DNA of 6,870 nt from an uncultured Oscillospiraceae bacterium. Its GTDB lineage: Bacteria > Bacillota > Clostridia > Oscillospirales > Acutalibacteraceae. The stretch spans positions 1-6,870 of the forward strand of contig URYP01000116.1 of the NCBI GenBank assembly GCA_900552115.1. Reading direction: 5' to 3'. Below, in pieces: positions 6,317-6,870 of this stretch. The position numbers were made by a program, and so were the translations under genes. The notes under the pieces were generated by a model. That model worked only from the letters and a program-made list of their open reading frames with translations. It searched no databases and had not been told where the DNA came from. Position 1 is the first letter of the stretch. Each line of letters starts with the position of its first letter.

Positions 6317-6401
6317 GGGGGAATTCCCGAGTGGCCAAAGGGGGCAGACTGTAAATCTGTTGTCACCGACTTCGGTGGTTCGAATCCACCTTCCCCCACC
6401 A
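6317..6401 (+). tRNA. tRNA-Tyr (anticodon GTA)
   Basis: An 85-nt class II tRNA. The acceptor stem GGGGGAA (6317-6323) pairs with TTCCCCC (6391-6397), with discriminator A6398 and an encoded CCA (6399-6401). The D arm has CCC (6326-6328) pairing with GGG. The anticodon stem GCAGA/TCTGT flanks the loop CTGTAAA with anticodon GTA at 6351-6353. The long variable arm (6361-6373) is expected for bacterial tRNA-Tyr. The T arm GGTGG-TTCGAAT-CCACC spans 6374-6390. All stems are intact, so the gene should be functional. Confidence 0.98.
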
Positions 6402-6404
6402 CGT

Positions 6405-6438
6405 CGGAGCAAGCGTTGTATCGCTTGCTCCGTTTTTT
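6405..6438 (+). terminator. Intrinsic terminator of the tRNA-Tyr transcript
   Basis: CGGAGCAAGCG (6405-6415) pairs perfectly with CGCTTGCTCCG (6422-6432) around the loop TTGTAT, followed by six T (6433-6438). It starts 3 bases after the CCA end, so the tRNA is a single-gene transcript. Confidence 0.95.
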
Positions 6439-6480
6439 ATGTAAAAATCGGAGCGTACTCATGCCGCTGCTCCTCCTTTT

Positions 6481-6561
6481 TCGCAAAAAGACACGCTCGG
6501 CTCGCCTGTTTGGATGTAAACATCCTCACGACGGCTCGCAGTCGCTGCCAACTTTTTGCGA
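6481..6561. repeat. Long inverted repeat with nested palindromes
   Basis: TCGCAAAAAG (6481-6490) is perfectly complementary to CTTTTTGCGA (6552-6561), 61 bases apart. Inside lie GGATG-TAAA-CATCC (6512-6525) near the centre, GCAG-TCG-CTGC (6538-6548), and a direct repeat CGGCTCGC at 6498-6505 and 6532-6539. The left arm can instead fold on itself (CTTTTT-CGC-AAAAAG, 6476-6490). The pattern would suit a miniature inverted-repeat element, a structured RNA or a protein-binding array; the sequence alone does not decide. Confidence 0.55.
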
Positions 6562-6563
6562 GC

Positions 6564-6593
6564 TGTGAGAGTTTAACTCATATGCCTCTCACA
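6564..6593. repeat. Short inverted repeat
   Basis: TGTGAGAG (6564-6571) is complementary to CTCTCACA (6586-6593) around a 14-base AT-rich interior. It begins two bases after the preceding long inverted repeat, so the two may be parts of one element. No T run follows, so it is not a terminator. Confidence 0.45.
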
Positions 6594-6616
6594 AATTTAA
6601 ACACATACTTTGATAC

Positions 6617-6649
6617 AAAAACAGCTCTCCGTTATGGAGGGCTGTTTTT
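6617..6649. terminator. Probable intrinsic terminator, symmetric
   Basis: ACAGCTCTCC (6621-6630) pairs with GGAGGGCTGT (6636-6645), with one G-T wobble and the loop GTTAT. Four or five A precede it and five T follow (6645-6649), so it could work in either direction. No obvious gene feeds it from either side within the gap, which hints at an unannotated transcript upstream. Confidence 0.75.
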
Positions 6650-6659
6650 GCGTCTATGC

Positions 6660-6695
6660 CCGGAAACCGTATGTTCATACGGTTTCCGGTTTTTT
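6660..6695 (+). terminator. Strong intrinsic terminator upstream of the recombinase gene
   Basis: CCGGAAACCGTAT (6660-6672) pairs perfectly over 13 bp with ATACGGTTTCCGG (6677-6689). The tetraloop is GTTC and six T follow (6690-6695). Only the plus-strand side has a T tail. It lies about 73 bases before the recombinase ATG and would block read-through into that gene. Confidence 0.9.
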
Positions 6696-6720
6696 ACCTC
6701 CTGAAAAGTTATAGTACAAT
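6693..6720 (+). promoter_or_regulatory. Possible promoter of the recombinase gene
   Basis: TACAAT at 6715-6720 is a good -10 box. TTTACC at 6693-6698, 16 bases upstream, is a weak -35 match that overlaps the end of the terminator T run. This is the best candidate between the terminator and the ATG at 6768; transcription would begin near 6727. Confidence 0.35.
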
Positions 6721-6767
6721 GAAATCAGGGAAGTATAAGTACTATTACTATTTTGGGGGTTACGTAT

Positions 6768-6870
6768 ATGAACTATATGAAGGAAATACAACGGTTTGGA
6801 CAGTATTTGCTTACAGAGGAAAAAAGCGCGGCGACGGTGGAAAAATACCTGCGGGACGTGCGCAGCTTTG
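6768..6870 (+). CDS. Tyrosine recombinase/integrase (Xer-like), N-terminal fragment cut by window end
   Basis: Only the first 34 codons are present. They read MNYMKEIQRFGQYLLTEE followed by KSAATVEKYLRDVRSF, which matches the start of the SAM-like core-binding domain of tyrosine recombinases (the K-S-x-x-T-x-x-x-Y-x-x-D-x-x-x-F pattern). The protein begins directly with this domain, with no extra arm-binding region. That is typical of XerC/XerD and short clostridial integrases rather than Tn916-type integrases. The catalytic domain lies outside the window. The ATG at 6768 has GGGGG (6755-6759) about 8 bases upstream; a second in-frame ATG at 6777 is possible. Its position 366 bases after the tRNA-Tyr 3' end could mean an integrated element, or simply a housekeeping recombinase. 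Confidence 0.8.
   Translation, partial: MNYMKEIQRFGQYLLTEEKSAATVEKYLRDVRSF

Larger units (their letters stand above)
6439..6767. other. Gene-free spacer rich in hairpins between tRNA-Tyr and the recombinase gene
   Basis: No protein-coding frame with a credible start and composition is seen on either strand. The stretch instead contains a long inverted repeat (6481-6561), a second one (6564-6593), two intrinsic terminators (6617-6649 and 6660-6695) and an AT-rich promoter-like stretch before the recombinase. Two terminators in a row with only repeats between them suggest either an untranslated RNA or remnants of inserted DNA. Confidence 0.6.

Noticed and set aside
6286..6486. A 66-codon minus-strand open frame across the tRNA gene (contains GEGGFEPPKSVTTDLQSAP)
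   Set aside because: This is the well-known spurious translation of the reverse complement of a tRNA-Tyr gene; the intact tRNA explains the sequence.
6360..6704. A 114-codon plus-strand open frame starting inside the tRNA
   Set aside because: It runs through the tRNA, three hairpin terminators and repeats, with no ribosome binding site and no recognisable protein pattern.
1..6870. CRISPR array, transposase or defence system
   Set aside because: No regularly spaced repeats, no transposase motifs and no recognisable defence genes are present. The only mobility-related gene is the truncated recombinase at the right edge.

Overview
The window looks like a chromosomal segment of a low-to-mid GC Firmicute, probably a clostridial or Oscillospiraceae-type bacterium. 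This is inferred from strong Shine-Dalgarno sites, consensus sigma-A type promoters in AT-rich gaps, long hairpin terminators with T tails, a GTG start, and the gene families present. No species can be named from the sequence alone.

Layout, left to right. Positions 1-302 hold no convincing gene, but do hold several complementary GC-rich segments and a weak terminator-like hairpin. A promoter at 303-331 drives a single gene (369-2354) for a membrane-anchored nucleotide-sugar 4,6-dehydratase of the CapD/WbpM/PglF type, closed by a 19-bp-stem terminator. Two bases later starts a perfect-consensus promoter (2406-2434) whose -10 box lies inside a perfect 16-bp palindrome. It drives a two-gene operon: a MarR-family regulator (2472-2933) overlapping by 4 bases a TauE/SafE-type (TSUP) membrane transporter (2930-3700). 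The simplest reading is an autoregulated repressor controlling an anion or organosulfur exporter.

A bidirectional terminator (3708-3738) separates this from a converging minus-strand operon: asnB (6105 down to 4261), then a small membrane-anchored OB-fold protein (4246 down to 3737) whose Shine-Dalgarno overlaps the asnB stop codon. The asnB promoter has an extended -10 and a leader of about 100 nt.

Divergent from asnB is a tRNA-Tyr(GTA) gene (6317-6401) with a strong promoter and its own terminator. The next 365 bases contain no gene but are dense in inverted repeats and two further terminators. They lead into the first 34 codons of a tyrosine recombinase (6768 onward), cut by the window end. 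A tRNA 3' end followed by a recombinase gene raises the possibility of an integrated element, but a housekeeping Xer-type enzyme is equally possible.

Most of the window is ordinary. The points most worth a second look are the MarR operator/promoter, the asnB-coupled OB-fold membrane protein, and the palindromic region between tRNA-Tyr and the recombinase. I see no clear evidence of a wholly new system.
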